In this document: positions 46,879 through 55,339 of the stretch, one piece after another
How positions within the stretch are numbered: position 1 is the stretch's first letter
How the letters are laid out: each line of letters starts with the position of its first letter
Assembly (NCBI GenBank): GCA_000156295.1
Contig: DS999224.1
Coordinates: 132,398-196,397 of the forward strand
Source: a marine gamma proteobacterium HTCC2148
GTDB lineage: Bacteria; Pseudomonadota; Gammaproteobacteria; Pseudomonadales; Halieaceae
DNA length: 64,000 nt
Direction: 5' to 3'
Made by a program: the position numbers and the translations under genes
The notes under the pieces: model-generated
The model's input: only the letters and a program-made list of their open reading frames with translations
What the model was told of the DNA's origin: nothing
Database searches by the model: none

Positions 46879-47346
46879 GTGTTTTTATCTCGTACCTTGT
46901 TAATTCCCGTTCTCGGTCTTTGCTCTGCTGTAGCGCTAGCCAGCGAGCCGGCGGTGACGCTGGCTGATGCCTGGATTCGGGCCTTGCCGCCGACTCAACC
47001 AGTGACCGCGGCGTATGTGGCTATCACTAATCCGGGCGCGATCCCGATTACGTTGACGGGGGCCGATATTGATGGCGTGGGTCGGGTAGAGATTCATACC
47101 ACCCGGGAAGTAGATGGGCTCGTCAGGATGGAGCAATTGACCACACTGACGATAGAACCGGGCGAGACCCAGGCTCTGGCCCCGGGCGGAGCGCATTTCA
47201 TGTTGTTTGACCTGGCTGCGATGCCACGAGCGGGCGACTATCAGCAGATGTGTTTGAACTTTCAGGACGGTGGCAAGGTCTGTACTGAAGCGGCGGTGCT
47301 CAAAAGCGCTGATGAGGGCCGGCATGATCACCATCAACACCACTAA
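46879..47346 (+). CDS. periplasmic copper chaperone PCu(A)C family
   Basis: A 155-residue secreted protein with signal peptide LLIPVLGLCSAVALASEP. The copper-binding set is visible: histidine in VEIHTTREVDG, methionine in LVRMEQ, and the histidine and methionine in GGAHFMLF. The C-terminal HDHHQHH may bind further metal. PCu(A)C proteins deliver Cu(I) to cytochrome c oxidase. It starts with GTG after CCGGAG and is followed by DUF2333 after 15 bases. Confidence 0.9.
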   Translation: MFLSRTLLIPVLGLCSAVALASEPAVTLADAWIRALPPTQPVTAAYVAITNPGAIPITLTGADIDGVGRVEIHTTREVDGLVRMEQLTTLTIEPGETQALAPGGAHFMLFDLAAMPRAGDYQQMCLNFQDGGKVCTEAAVLKSADEGRHDHHQHH

Positions 47347-47361
47347 TAAGGCGAACCACGG

Positions 47362-48408
47362 ATGAATGCAGTACAAGAAACCCTGGCTGACTGGCGCGAT
47401 AGCCTGATTGATTTGTTTCCAGATGCCAGGCCTGTGCGCTGGGTCTTGCTAGCGCTGGTCGCCTATCTCTTAATTGCAATTATCGTTGGCATGATCTGGA
47501 GTTTGCCCCCGGATCATTTTGACCCCAGTGAGAAGGCCGCCGAATATGCTGCCCAGGACGGTGGTGAAGTGGTGACCGGCTCGACCACCACTGCGGCCTT
47601 AATGGGAGTGATGGAAACGCTGCTTGAAAAACCTGGCGGCTACCTGCACAACGACCGTTTCCCTCCCGGCATCTGGTTGGACAATATGCCCAACTGGGAA
47701 TACGGCGCTCTGGTTCAGGTGCGGGATTTGTCCCGGGCCATGAGGGAGGTGTTTAGTCGTTCACAGTCCCAATCTACCGAAGACAAGGATCTGGCTATGG
47801 CAGAACCTCGCTACCACTTCGACTCTGACAGTTGGATCCTGCCCTCTTCTGAGTCCGAGTACCGTCAGGCTCAGGACTATACTCGCGGCTATTTTCGTCG
47901 CCTGTCTGATTCGACCCAGGCAGAAGCGCAGTTTTTTGCCCGGGCTGACAATCTCCGCTATTGGTTGTCGACGGTGAACACGCGCCTGGGTTCCCTGTCC
48001 CAGCGTCTTTCAGCGAGCGTAGGCCAGCGCCGCATCAATACCGACCTGGCAGGAGATGCGGGAGCCAGTCAGTCAACCGCAGCGCCTCGCGAGATGGAGG
48101 TAAAAACACCCTGGTTGGAAATTGACGATGTGTTTTACGAGGCGCGCGGCACCACCTGGGCATTAATTCACTTTCTCAAAGCGCTGGAGGTGGATTTCGC
48201 GGACGTATTAGCGAAGAAGAATGCGCGGGTCAGCTTGCAGCAAATCATTCGTGAACTGGAGGCCTCCCAGGAAACCCTGTGGAGCCCGCTTATTCTCAAT
48301 GGCACTGGCTTTGGCCTGGTTGCAAACCATTCCCTGGTGATGGCTTCTTATATCAGCCGGGCGAATGCCGCGATTATTGATTTGCGAGATCTTTTACTCC
48401 AGGGTTGA
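47362..48408 (+). CDS. DUF2333 family protein
   Basis: A 348-residue protein with one N-terminal membrane helix (WVLLALVAYLLIAIIVGMIW) and a soluble, helix-rich body with PPGIWLDNMPNWEYGALVQVRDL and EIDDVFYEARGTTWALIHFLKA, typical of DUF2333 proteins of gammaproteobacteria. The role is unknown. It is probably co-transcribed with the copper chaperone gene. Confidence 0.88.
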   Translation: MNAVQETLADWRDSLIDLFPDARPVRWVLLALVAYLLIAIIVGMIWSLPPDHFDPSEKAAEYAAQDGGEVVTGSTTTAALMGVMETLLEKPGGYLHNDRFPPGIWLDNMPNWEYGALVQVRDLSRAMREVFSRSQSQSTEDKDLAMAEPRYHFDSDSWILPSSESEYRQAQDYTRGYFRRLSDSTQAEAQFFARADNLRYWLSTVNTRLGSLSQRLSASVGQRRINTDLAGDAGASQSTAAPREMEVKTPWLEIDDVFYEARGTTWALIHFLKALEVDFADVLAKKNARVSLQQIIRELEASQETLWSPLILNGTGFGLVANHSLVMASYISRANAAIIDLRDLLLQG

Positions 48409-48411
48409 GCA

Positions 48412-48756
48412 TCAGTCCTGGAAATAACGCAGGCGTGTGCCGGTATCTAGAGAGAGGCGAATCTCGGTCGCTGACAGCTCTTTGGGGAAGTAGGTACCGG
48501 AGAGCTTAGCGTCCAGCAGGCTTGCACCTTCCAGATTGGTATGGCGAAAATCAATACCGCTGAGATCTGCATTGCGAAAATACGAGTTGCTGAAGTCAAG
48601 CCCGACGGCATTCATATTGCGCAGGTCACGACCACGGTAGTCGCCACTTTTCAGGTCGCTATTGTCCAGGGTATCCCGCTGCTCATTGAAACTCTTGATA
48701 TCCTCGTTCCGCAATAACTGATAAAGAGGATCGGGTTTGATAACGGGCTTGTTCAT
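48412..48756 (-). CDS. pentapeptide repeat protein
   Basis: A 114-residue cytoplasmic protein. Residues about 35-90 contain pentapeptide repeats of the A(D/N)LXX type (RNMNA, LDFSN, FRNAD, LSGID, FRHTN, LEGAS, LLDAK), which fold into a right-handed square helix. The function is unknown. The ATG at 48756 is chosen over a longer frame to 48843 that runs into the polB start. It is divergent from polB and converges on DUF2333 with a 3-base gap. Confidence 0.82.
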   Translation of the reverse strand: MNKPVIKPDPLYQLLRNEDIKSFNEQRDTLDNSDLKSGDYRGRDLRNMNAVGLDFSNSYFRNADLSGIDFRHTNLEGASLLDAKLSGTYFPKELSATEIRLSLDTGTRLRYFQD

Positions 48757-48833
48757 GCGAATACCTTTTGAAGAAAACCCCGGTTGGGGGGCATAGCTTA
48801 AATTTAACGGTGGGTGATGACAAGAGAGTCGCT

Positions 48834-51188
48834 TTGACAGCACAAACTTTTACCGGCTTCCTGCTCACGCGACATTGGCGTGACGGTCCTGGTGGCATTG
48901 AGCTTGAGTATTGGTTTGCCACGGACCAGGGGCCACTGTGCGCGCTGATGCATTCCGAGCAGAGTGTTTTTTTTCTCTCTGTGGCAGAAGCCGAGCAAGC
49001 GAAGGTGTTGGTTGGCGCTGTGTCTGGAGTGGAGTTTCGTGAGTTAAAGCTGCGCAACTTTGCCTTACAGCCTGTGGTGGGCGTCTACTGTCGCAGTTAC
49101 CGTCAGTCAAGGCGGCTGGCCGATCGATTGCAAGAGGCAGGTCTGGATCCATTAGAGGCCGACGTTAATCCGGCAGACCGGTTCCTGATCGAGCGCTTTA
49201 TTGCAGGCGGGGCCGAAATTCTGGGAGTCCCTGTTGATCGCGGGGGATATCTGCGCCTGGATAATCCATCGATTCGCAGCGCTCAGTATCAACCGAAACT
49301 CAAAGTGGTCTCTTTTGATATCGAAACTGCCATGTCCGGGGTGCAGCTTTTTTCCATTGCAGTGCACGGTGTTTTTGGCGATGAGCAGGCGCGAAAAGTG
49401 TTCATGTTGGGCGAGGGGGCGGAGCAGGATTACGTGCAGACCTGCTCCAGCCAGGAGACGCTGCTGCAGGCCTTTCTCGATTGGCTTGAGGCCTATGATC
49501 CTGATGTATTGATCGGCTGGAATGTTATCAATTTTGACTGCTGGTACCTGCAACGGGTCGCGGATCACCTGAGCCGAAGGCTTCTTTTGGGCCGAGACCG
49601 GCGACCAGCGCACTGGCGCAACCTGGATGATGATGGTGAGCGCAAGGCGATACAGTGCCCGGGCAGGCTGGTGCTCGATGGCATCGATATGCTGCGGGCC
49701 GCTTTTTACAGTTTCGAGAGTTTTGCTCTAAACAACGTCGCTCATGAGTTGTTGGGCGAAGGTAAGTTGATCCATGGGTTGGACCGGGGCGAGGAGATCG
49801 GGCGCCAGTTTCGGGAGGACAAGAGCTCACTCGCGGCTTATAACCTGCAAGACTGCGAGCTCGTTTCGCGTATTTTTCAGGTCACGTCGATGATGGACTT
49901 CGCGATAGCTCGAACGGCGATGACGGGGTTGAACATGGATCGAATGGGCGGGTCAGTCGCTTCTTTTGACAACCTTTACCTGCCGCGGTTGCACCGTGCC
50001 GGGTACGTGGCACCCAACGCCAGCGAAGACCATACCGCCAGTCCCGGAGGATGGGTGCTGGATTCTACCCCCGGTATTTATGAGCACGTGTTAGTGCTGG
50101 ATTTCAAGAGCCTGTATCCCAGCATTATCCGCACCTTTGGTATCGATCCACTGGGACTCGCACTGGGTGTTTCTGCAGAGCTGGATGAGGAGGCCACCGT
50201 GCCTGGTTTTTTGGAAGCACGCTTTGCTCGTGAGGGACATATTCTGCCGCAATTGATTCAGCAGCTTTGGCAGCAGCGTGACGAGGCCAAGCGTGTGGGA
50301 GATGCGCCACTGTCGCAGGCTATCAAGATCATTATGAATAGTTTTTACGGTGTATTGGGTACGCCGGGATGCCGCTTTTTCGATGCCCGGCTGGCGAGTT
50401 CTATTACTCGCCGTGGCCATCAAATATTACAGCGCACCCGCGACTATATTGAGGAAGCGGGCCAGCGGGTTATTTACGGCGACACAGACTCGGTTTTTGT
50501 ATGGATTCACGAGGCAGAATCAAACGAGGCGGCGGTGTCAGCAGGAAAAGCATTGGAGCGGGATTTAAATCGTTGGTGGAGTGAGCAGATAGCCAATGAA
50601 TTCGCTCTGGATAGTGCGCTGGAGCTCGAATTTGAAACGCATTACAAGCGCTTTCTTATGCCCACCATAAGAGGCTCTGAAAAAGGCAGTAAGAAGCGTT
50701 ATGCCGGCGTGGTATCGGCCGCGAGTGGCGACCAGTTGGTGTTTAAAGGACTGGAGAATGTGCGCACAGATTGGACCCGTTTGGCCCGGGACTTCCAGGA
50801 AGAGCTTTATCGCCGGGTGTTTTATGACGAGCCGTTCGAGGATTATGTTAAGCAGGTGACTGCCCAGTTACGAGCGGGGGAATGCGATTCACAGCTGGTT
50901 TATCGCAAGCGTTTGCGACGCAAACTCGATGAGTACGAGCGCAATGTGCCACCCCACGTGCAGGCGGCGAGGTTGTATGAAGAGCGGGGCCTGCAGGCCC
51001 CTACTCGAGGCAGTTGGGTGGAGTACGTGATAACCACAGCGGGTGCTGAACCCGCTCAAAGTTCAAAAGCATCGCTGGATTATGAGCAATACGTGGAGCG
51101 TCAGCTGCAGCCTGTAGCTGACGGTATCCTGAGCTTTGTGGGGCTAAGCTATCGCGGCCTGGTGGATAAGCAAATTGATCTTTTCTGA
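48834..51188 (+). CDS. polB: DNA polymerase II
   Basis: A 784-residue family B polymerase, against 783 in E. coli. The 3'-5' exonuclease motifs are VVSFDIETAMSG, IGWNVINFDCWYLQRV and the AAYNLQDCELV segment. The polymerase motifs are VLDFKSLYPSIIRTF, KIIMNSFYGVLGTPGCRFFD and the catalytic VIYGDTDSVFVW. The TTG start at 48834 has AGAGAG 5 bases upstream and its N-terminus (LTRHWRD) aligns with E. coli PolB; the longer frame to 48768 does not. The enzyme restarts stalled replication and takes part in SOS repair in E. coli, but no LexA box was seen upstream here. Confidence 0.96.
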   Translation: MTAQTFTGFLLTRHWRDGPGGIELEYWFATDQGPLCALMHSEQSVFFLSVAEAEQAKVLVGAVSGVEFRELKLRNFALQPVVGVYCRSYRQSRRLADRLQEAGLDPLEADVNPADRFLIERFIAGGAEILGVPVDRGGYLRLDNPSIRSAQYQPKLKVVSFDIETAMSGVQLFSIAVHGVFGDEQARKVFMLGEGAEQDYVQTCSSQETLLQAFLDWLEAYDPDVLIGWNVINFDCWYLQRVADHLSRRLLLGRDRRPAHWRNLDDDGERKAIQCPGRLVLDGIDMLRAAFYSFESFALNNVAHELLGEGKLIHGLDRGEEIGRQFREDKSSLAAYNLQDCELVSRIFQVTSMMDFAIARTAMTGLNMDRMGGSVASFDNLYLPRLHRAGYVAPNASEDHTASPGGWVLDSTPGIYEHVLVLDFKSLYPSIIRTFGIDPLGLALGVSAELDEEATVPGFLEARFAREGHILPQLIQQLWQQRDEAKRVGDAPLSQAIKIIMNSFYGVLGTPGCRFFDARLASSITRRGHQILQRTRDYIEEAGQRVIYGDTDSVFVWIHEAESNEAAVSAGKALERDLNRWWSEQIANEFALDSALELEFETHYKRFLMPTIRGSEKGSKKRYAGVVSAASGDQLVFKGLENVRTDWTRLARDFQEELYRRVFYDEPFEDYVKQVTAQLRAGECDSQLVYRKRLRRKLDEYERNVPPHVQAARLYEERGLQAPTRGSWVEYVITTAGAEPAQSSKASLDYEQYVERQLQPVADGILSFVGLSYRGLVDKQIDLF

Positions 51189-51208
51189 GCGGATGAGCGC
51201 GTGTTGAA

Positions 51209-52210
51209 TCAGTCGCCGAAAAACTCTTTTCGCAGCGCCGGATAATCAGCTGCAGGGAGCCGCGGGCCATAATTAGCAACTATTTTTCCCGCTGCCAGGC
51301 TGGCGAAGCGGCCTGCTGTGGGGAAATCTTCGCCGCGGGTAATCGCATAAAGGAAGGCCCCGGCAAACATATCGCCTGCACCGTTACTGTCCACCGCGTG
51401 TACCTTGTGTGGTGGCACTTCTACCAGTGCTTCGCCATCGAAGGTCACAGCCCCTTCGCTGCCCAGAGTGATGACGAAAGTATCTGCGACCAGCTTCAGT
51501 TTCTCGATGGCTGCCTCAAGGTTGTCTGTCTGGCCCCAGCCCAGCGCTTCTGCCTTGTTACAAAATGCCAGATTGACGCGATCGCCAACCATCTCTTCCA
51601 TGCCCTCGCGGAAAAATTCAACCATGCCTGGGTCAGAGAAGCTGATAGACGTTTTCACTCCGGCCTCTTCTGCAATTGATTTAGCTTTGATTGCTGCGGC
51701 CCTGCCCGTAGGAGAGGTCACCAGGTAGCCTTCTATATAAAGGTATTCTGATTGAGTAATCGCGCCTGGGACCAATTGTTCTTCGGACAGGGTCTCACTA
51801 ATTGACAGGTTTGTGTTCATGCTGCGTTCGGCGTCAGGGGAAATAAGGACCAGGCATTTCCCGGTAGTGCCTTCTTCTCGTTCGCCAGTCAGGCAGTGGT
51901 CTACGCCAGCCGCTTCCATATCGGCGATGTAAATATCACCGTCTGAGTCGTTAGCCACTTTGCAGGACATGAAGGTGGGGCCGCCAAATTGTGCTGCCGC
52001 AATCATTGAGTTGCCCGCGCTGCCGCCACTAGCGTGGCTGGCTTTCACCAGGTGGCCTTCAAGATGACCCAGTAACTCAGCCTGGCGGTCAGCATCGACC
52101 AGGGTCATCATGCCTTTTTCGACGTTCATTTGGCTCAGCTCGATGTCCTGCACCTTGATTTCGGTATCCACCAGCGCTGCGCCGATCCCGTATGCGACGT
52201 ACTTTTTCAT
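51209..52210 (-). CDS. PfkB family sugar/nucleoside kinase
   Basis: A 333-residue ribokinase-fold enzyme. It shows an N-terminal GIGAALVDTEI, the substrate glycine pair in ASGGSAGNSMIAAAQFGG, and the catalytic VDSNGAGDMFAGAFLYA, which carries the anion hole and base aspartate (DSNGAGD in place of the more usual DTTGAGD). Relatives are annotated as adenosine kinase or ribokinase-like; the substrate is not certain. It is separated from mrcB by a 123-base divergent gap. Confidence 0.85.
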   Translation of the reverse strand: MKKYVAYGIGAALVDTEIKVQDIELSQMNVEKGMMTLVDADRQAELLGHLEGHLVKASHASGGSAGNSMIAAAQFGGPTFMSCKVANDSDGDIYIADMEAAGVDHCLTGEREEGTTGKCLVLISPDAERSMNTNLSISETLSEEQLVPGAITQSEYLYIEGYLVTSPTGRAAAIKAKSIAEEAGVKTSISFSDPGMVEFFREGMEEMVGDRVNLAFCNKAEALGWGQTDNLEAAIEKLKLVADTFVITLGSEGAVTFDGEALVEVPPHKVHAVDSNGAGDMFAGAFLYAITRGEDFPTAGRFASLAAGKIVANYGPRLPAADYPALRKEFFGD

Positions 52211-52333
52211 GTTTTTGGTCCTGTATAAGATCAGCCGGCTATTATCCGGAAAAACGTGCGGGTTGAAAGCTCTTTAATGCTTGGCGTCCACGACCGGGAA
52301 AACAATTAACGAAGTGCGTTACACTCGCGCGCT

Positions 52334-54583
52334 ATGAGAAAAACCCGTCACCTCCTGTTCAAGCTCCTCATGGTTTTCCTGGTTATTGCTACGGGATATC
52401 TGGTTTATCTTGATGCGCGCATCACCACGACCTTTGCCGATAAAATGTGGGAACTGCCCGCCAAGGTGTTTGCAAGGCCTCTGGAATTGTACTCAGGTGC
52501 CGAATTAAGCCCCGATGATCTGGCTTACGAACTGGAGGTGCTTGGCTATCGCAAGGTTAGCCATACTCGCAACCCAGGGCAGGTGGCCCGCAACCGCGGG
52601 CGTTTTGAAATTTACACCCGGGGCTTCGATTTTCCAGGAGAGCGCGAGCCGGCCCGGCGGGTGATTGTGGAACTGGGTGCGACCCGGGTGCAATCTGTTA
52701 GCGAAAGCGGCAGCGGTGTCGACCTGATGCGCCTGGATCCTGCGCAAATAGGTGGCATTTACCCCTCCCACGGTGAGGACCGCATGTTGGTGCGCCTTGA
52801 GGATGTGCCTGACACCCTGTGGCAGGCCTTGATGGCGGTGGAAGACCAGCGCTTTTACCAGCACTGGGGTTTTTCGATTACCGGTATTGCCAGGGCTGCA
52901 TACAGTAATCTGGTTTCAGGCCGGGTGGTTGCTGGCGGGAGTACCATTACTCAGCAATTAGTGAAAAACTATTACCTGACACCTGAGCGCACCATCGTGC
53001 GCAAACTCAACGAAGTGTTGATGGCCGTTTTGCTGGAGCTGCATTACGACAAAGACCAGATTCTGGAGAGCTATCTCAATGAAGTTTATCTGGGTCAGGA
53101 AGGGCCGCGGGCTATTCACGGTTTTGCCCTGGCCGCGCGACACTACTTTGATACTCCGTTGGATCAGCTGGGATTGCACCAGCAGGCCCTGCTGGTAGGC
53201 ATGATCAAAGGACCATCGCTTTACAATCCGCAACGAAATCCCCAGCGAGCAACAGAACGGCGCAACGTGGTGCTGAATCTTATGGTGGAGCAGGAGGTGA
53301 TTTCCCAGGAGCATGCAATGGTTGCCCGGGCGATGCCCCTTGGCCTGAATACCGCCCCTAAAATTCGCGATACCTTTCCAGCATACCTGGATCTGGTGCG
53401 ACGACAGTTGCGGCAGGATTATCGAGAGGAAGACCTGACCTCTGAGGGGCTGGGGATTCTGACTGCTTTTGATCCGCTGTTGCAGCATCAGCTGGAGCGC
53501 AGCACCAGCGCGGTGATGAACCAGTTAGATAAGGGCGGGGAACTTGAGAGCGCCTCCATTGTGACTCGTTTTGACAGCGGGGAAGTCGCCGCTCTGGTGG
53601 GTGGGCGCAAGGTCAGCTATGCCGGTTTTAATCGCGCATTGGATGCCCGCAGGCCAGCCGGTTCGTTGCTTAAGCCAGCTGTTTACCTGGCAGCATTGGA
53701 ACAGCCCGAGCGATATTCCCTGGCTTCTGTAATCGCAGACACTGAGTTGTCGATATCCCAGCCCAGTGGCGAGCCCTGGCAGCCGCGAAATTTCGACCGC
53801 GTCGCCCATGGGGAGGTACTGCTGTTTAAGGCGCTGTCCAAATCTTACAATCTGGCCACTGCCCGGTTGGGTATGGACCTGGGCATTGATGCCGTAGTTG
53901 ATATGCTGCGCCGGTTGGGCATTGAACATTATATTCCTGAAGTGCCGGCCTTGACCTTGGGTGCAGGGGAATACTCACCGTTTGATATGGCGACTATGTA
54001 CCAGACCATTGCTTCTGGTGGCTATCGTACACCGCTGAAGACCATTCGAACGGTGCTGGACGCACGCGGTGAAATCGATACTCGCTATGAGCTCACCTAC
54101 GATCGCGAAGTCAGTCTGCAGGCGGTTTACCTGCTGCAATACGCCCTGATCGATGTGATGCGCAACGGCACAGGAAGAGGCGCTTACCGATCTGTGCCTG
54201 ATACCCTGACGCTTGCAGGCAAAACGGGCACCACTAATAATGGGCGCGATTCCTGGTTTGCGGGCTTCTCCGGAGACCTGCTGACGGTAAGTTGGGTTGG
54301 TCGTGATGACAATGGTGGTACCGGCCTGACTGGAAGTAGCGGGGCCCTGAAGGTTTGGTCGCACTTTATGGGAGCAGCCAGCAAACGCTCGCTGGCCTAT
54401 AACATGCCGGAAGGTCTGGCGGTTCAGACCATCGATACCAGCAATGGCTATCTGACTGGAGAAGGCTGTCCCAACGCGCAGAGCATGCCGTTTATGGAGG
54501 GGTCACAGCCCAGACGCAACACCAACTGTGCGCCCAAGAAGAGCGGCATTCGCGATTGGTTCCAGTCGCTTTTTGGTCACTAG
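52334..54583 (+). CDS. mrcB: penicillin-binding protein 1B, bifunctional
   Basis: A 749-residue inner-membrane enzyme that polymerises and crosslinks peptidoglycan. It has a short cytoplasmic tail and one membrane helix at about 8-28, then a UB2H-type domain. The GT51 domain shows VEDQRFYQHWGFS and AGGSTITQQLVKNYYL. The transpeptidase domain has the serine nucleophile in PAGSLLKPAVY (SxxK), KSYNLATARLG (SxN) and LAGKTGTTNNGRDSW (KTG). The stop at 54581-54583 touches the stop of a small minus-strand ORF. Confidence 0.96.
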   Translation: MRKTRHLLFKLLMVFLVIATGYLVYLDARITTTFADKMWELPAKVFARPLELYSGAELSPDDLAYELEVLGYRKVSHTRNPGQVARNRGRFEIYTRGFDFPGEREPARRVIVELGATRVQSVSESGSGVDLMRLDPAQIGGIYPSHGEDRMLVRLEDVPDTLWQALMAVEDQRFYQHWGFSITGIARAAYSNLVSGRVVAGGSTITQQLVKNYYLTPERTIVRKLNEVLMAVLLELHYDKDQILESYLNEVYLGQEGPRAIHGFALAARHYFDTPLDQLGLHQQALLVGMIKGPSLYNPQRNPQRATERRNVVLNLMVEQEVISQEHAMVARAMPLGLNTAPKIRDTFPAYLDLVRRQLRQDYREEDLTSEGLGILTAFDPLLQHQLERSTSAVMNQLDKGGELESASIVTRFDSGEVAALVGGRKVSYAGFNRALDARRPAGSLLKPAVYLAALEQPERYSLASVIADTELSISQPSGEPWQPRNFDRVAHGEVLLFKALSKSYNLATARLGMDLGIDAVVDMLRRLGIEHYIPEVPALTLGAGEYSPFDMATMYQTIASGGYRTPLKTIRTVLDARGEIDTRYELTYDREVSLQAVYLLQYALIDVMRNGTGRGAYRSVPDTLTLAGKTGTTNNGRDSWFAGFSGDLLTVSWVGRDDNGGTGLTGSSGALKVWSHFMGAASKRSLAYNMPEGLAVQTIDTSNGYLTGEGCPNAQSMPFMEGSQPRRNTNCAPKKSGIRDWFQSLFGH

Positions 54584-54739
54584 TCAGAATACATAATTTC
54601 CCACCATCTCGATCAGCGTGTCTGCCCATTTCTTGGGGGTAGGTCCTCGCCGATTGGCGCAATGACTCAAAGGAAAGCGACAGGCCACAAGAAAGCAGAG
54701 CACCAACGGCCAACTGCGTAGCTTCAATACTGCCCTCAT
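54584..54739 (-). CDS. small putative lipoprotein, 51 residues
   Basis: An ATG-to-TGA frame not overlapping any other gene. The start has a strong ribosome site, GGAG five bases upstream. The N-terminus is lysine/arginine-bearing, then hydrophobic, and meets a lipobox-like FLVAC near residue 20, so the mature protein would be a cysteine-anchored peptide of about 32 residues with a charged and then amphipathic end. The stop codon abuts that of mrcB with no gap. No family is recognised. A chance frame cannot be excluded, but signal, lipobox and ribosome site together favour a real gene. Confidence 0.55.
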   Translation of the reverse strand: MRAVLKLRSWPLVLCFLVACRFPLSHCANRRGPTPKKWADTLIEMVGNYVF

Positions 54740-54910
54740 AAACACTCCGCTTTTTATACCTCAGGCGTTCATTTTGGTATTTCTGTAGCGACAGTGATTG
54801 AAAATTGATCGCTTTGTTGATCTGGACCGATTAGAAATTCCCCTGTTTTCGCTCTCGGTCGAACTTGATGCCTGGGTTACACTGCTGATCCCCCATGGTT
54901 GGAGCTCCAA

Positions 54911-55339
54911 GTGCGTCGTTTGAGTATCAGATCCCCTTTGTTGTGGCTCGCGCTGAGTCTGGTACTGAGTGCGTGTGGCTCAAACCCCTATTCGCTGCCA
55001 AAAATTGAGACTGGCGAGCCCGAGACGACTGAAACGGTGCCCAGCCAGCCCCCTGTTGTAGAACCTGCAAAGCCTCCTCGAACTGATGCCACCAGTGCTC
55101 ACAGCGGATTGATTTCCAAGGCAGACGCTGCGCGGGATCGTGGCGACTACGATCAGTCTCTGGCTTACCTTGAACGAGCCCAGCGGATCGACCCCGACAA
55201 TGCAGATATCTATCTGGGATTGGCTCAAACGCACGCCGCAGCTGGCAATATGAACCAGGCGAATGCCACCGCTGAGCGTGGGCTGCTTTACTGCTATGGG
55301 AGTCGGCAATGCGATGCTTTGAGGGCCTACACGCGTTAG
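54911..55339 (+). CDS. lipoprotein with tetratricopeptide repeat
   Basis: A 142-residue lipoprotein. The signal ends at the lipobox LVLSACGSN. A proline/threonine-rich linker (about 25-65) leads to a TPR pair: AARDRGDYDQSLAYLERAQRIDPDN and IYLGLAQTHAAAGNMNQANATAERG. The last part has a cysteine pair (CYGSRQC) that could form a disulfide. The GTG at 54911 is preferred because GGAG (54901-54904) lies 6 bases upstream. Its partner is unknown; the nearby mrcB suggests cell-wall work, but that is a guess. It overlaps the stop of the convergent ABC gene by 4 bases. Confidence 0.82.
   Translation: MRRLSIRSPLLWLALSLVLSACGSNPYSLPKIETGEPETTETVPSQPPVVEPAKPPRTDATSAHSGLISKADAARDRGDYDQSLAYLERAQRIDPDNADIYLGLAQTHAAAGNMNQANATAERGLLYCYGSRQCDALRAYTR

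Noticed and set aside
48757-48833. Possible LexA (SOS) box upstream of polB
   Set aside because: No CTGT-N8-ACAG-like site was found, although E. coli polB is SOS-regulated.
52320-52325. TACACT as a -10 element of mrcB
   Set aside because: No matching -35 at a usable distance, so it is not listed as a promoter.
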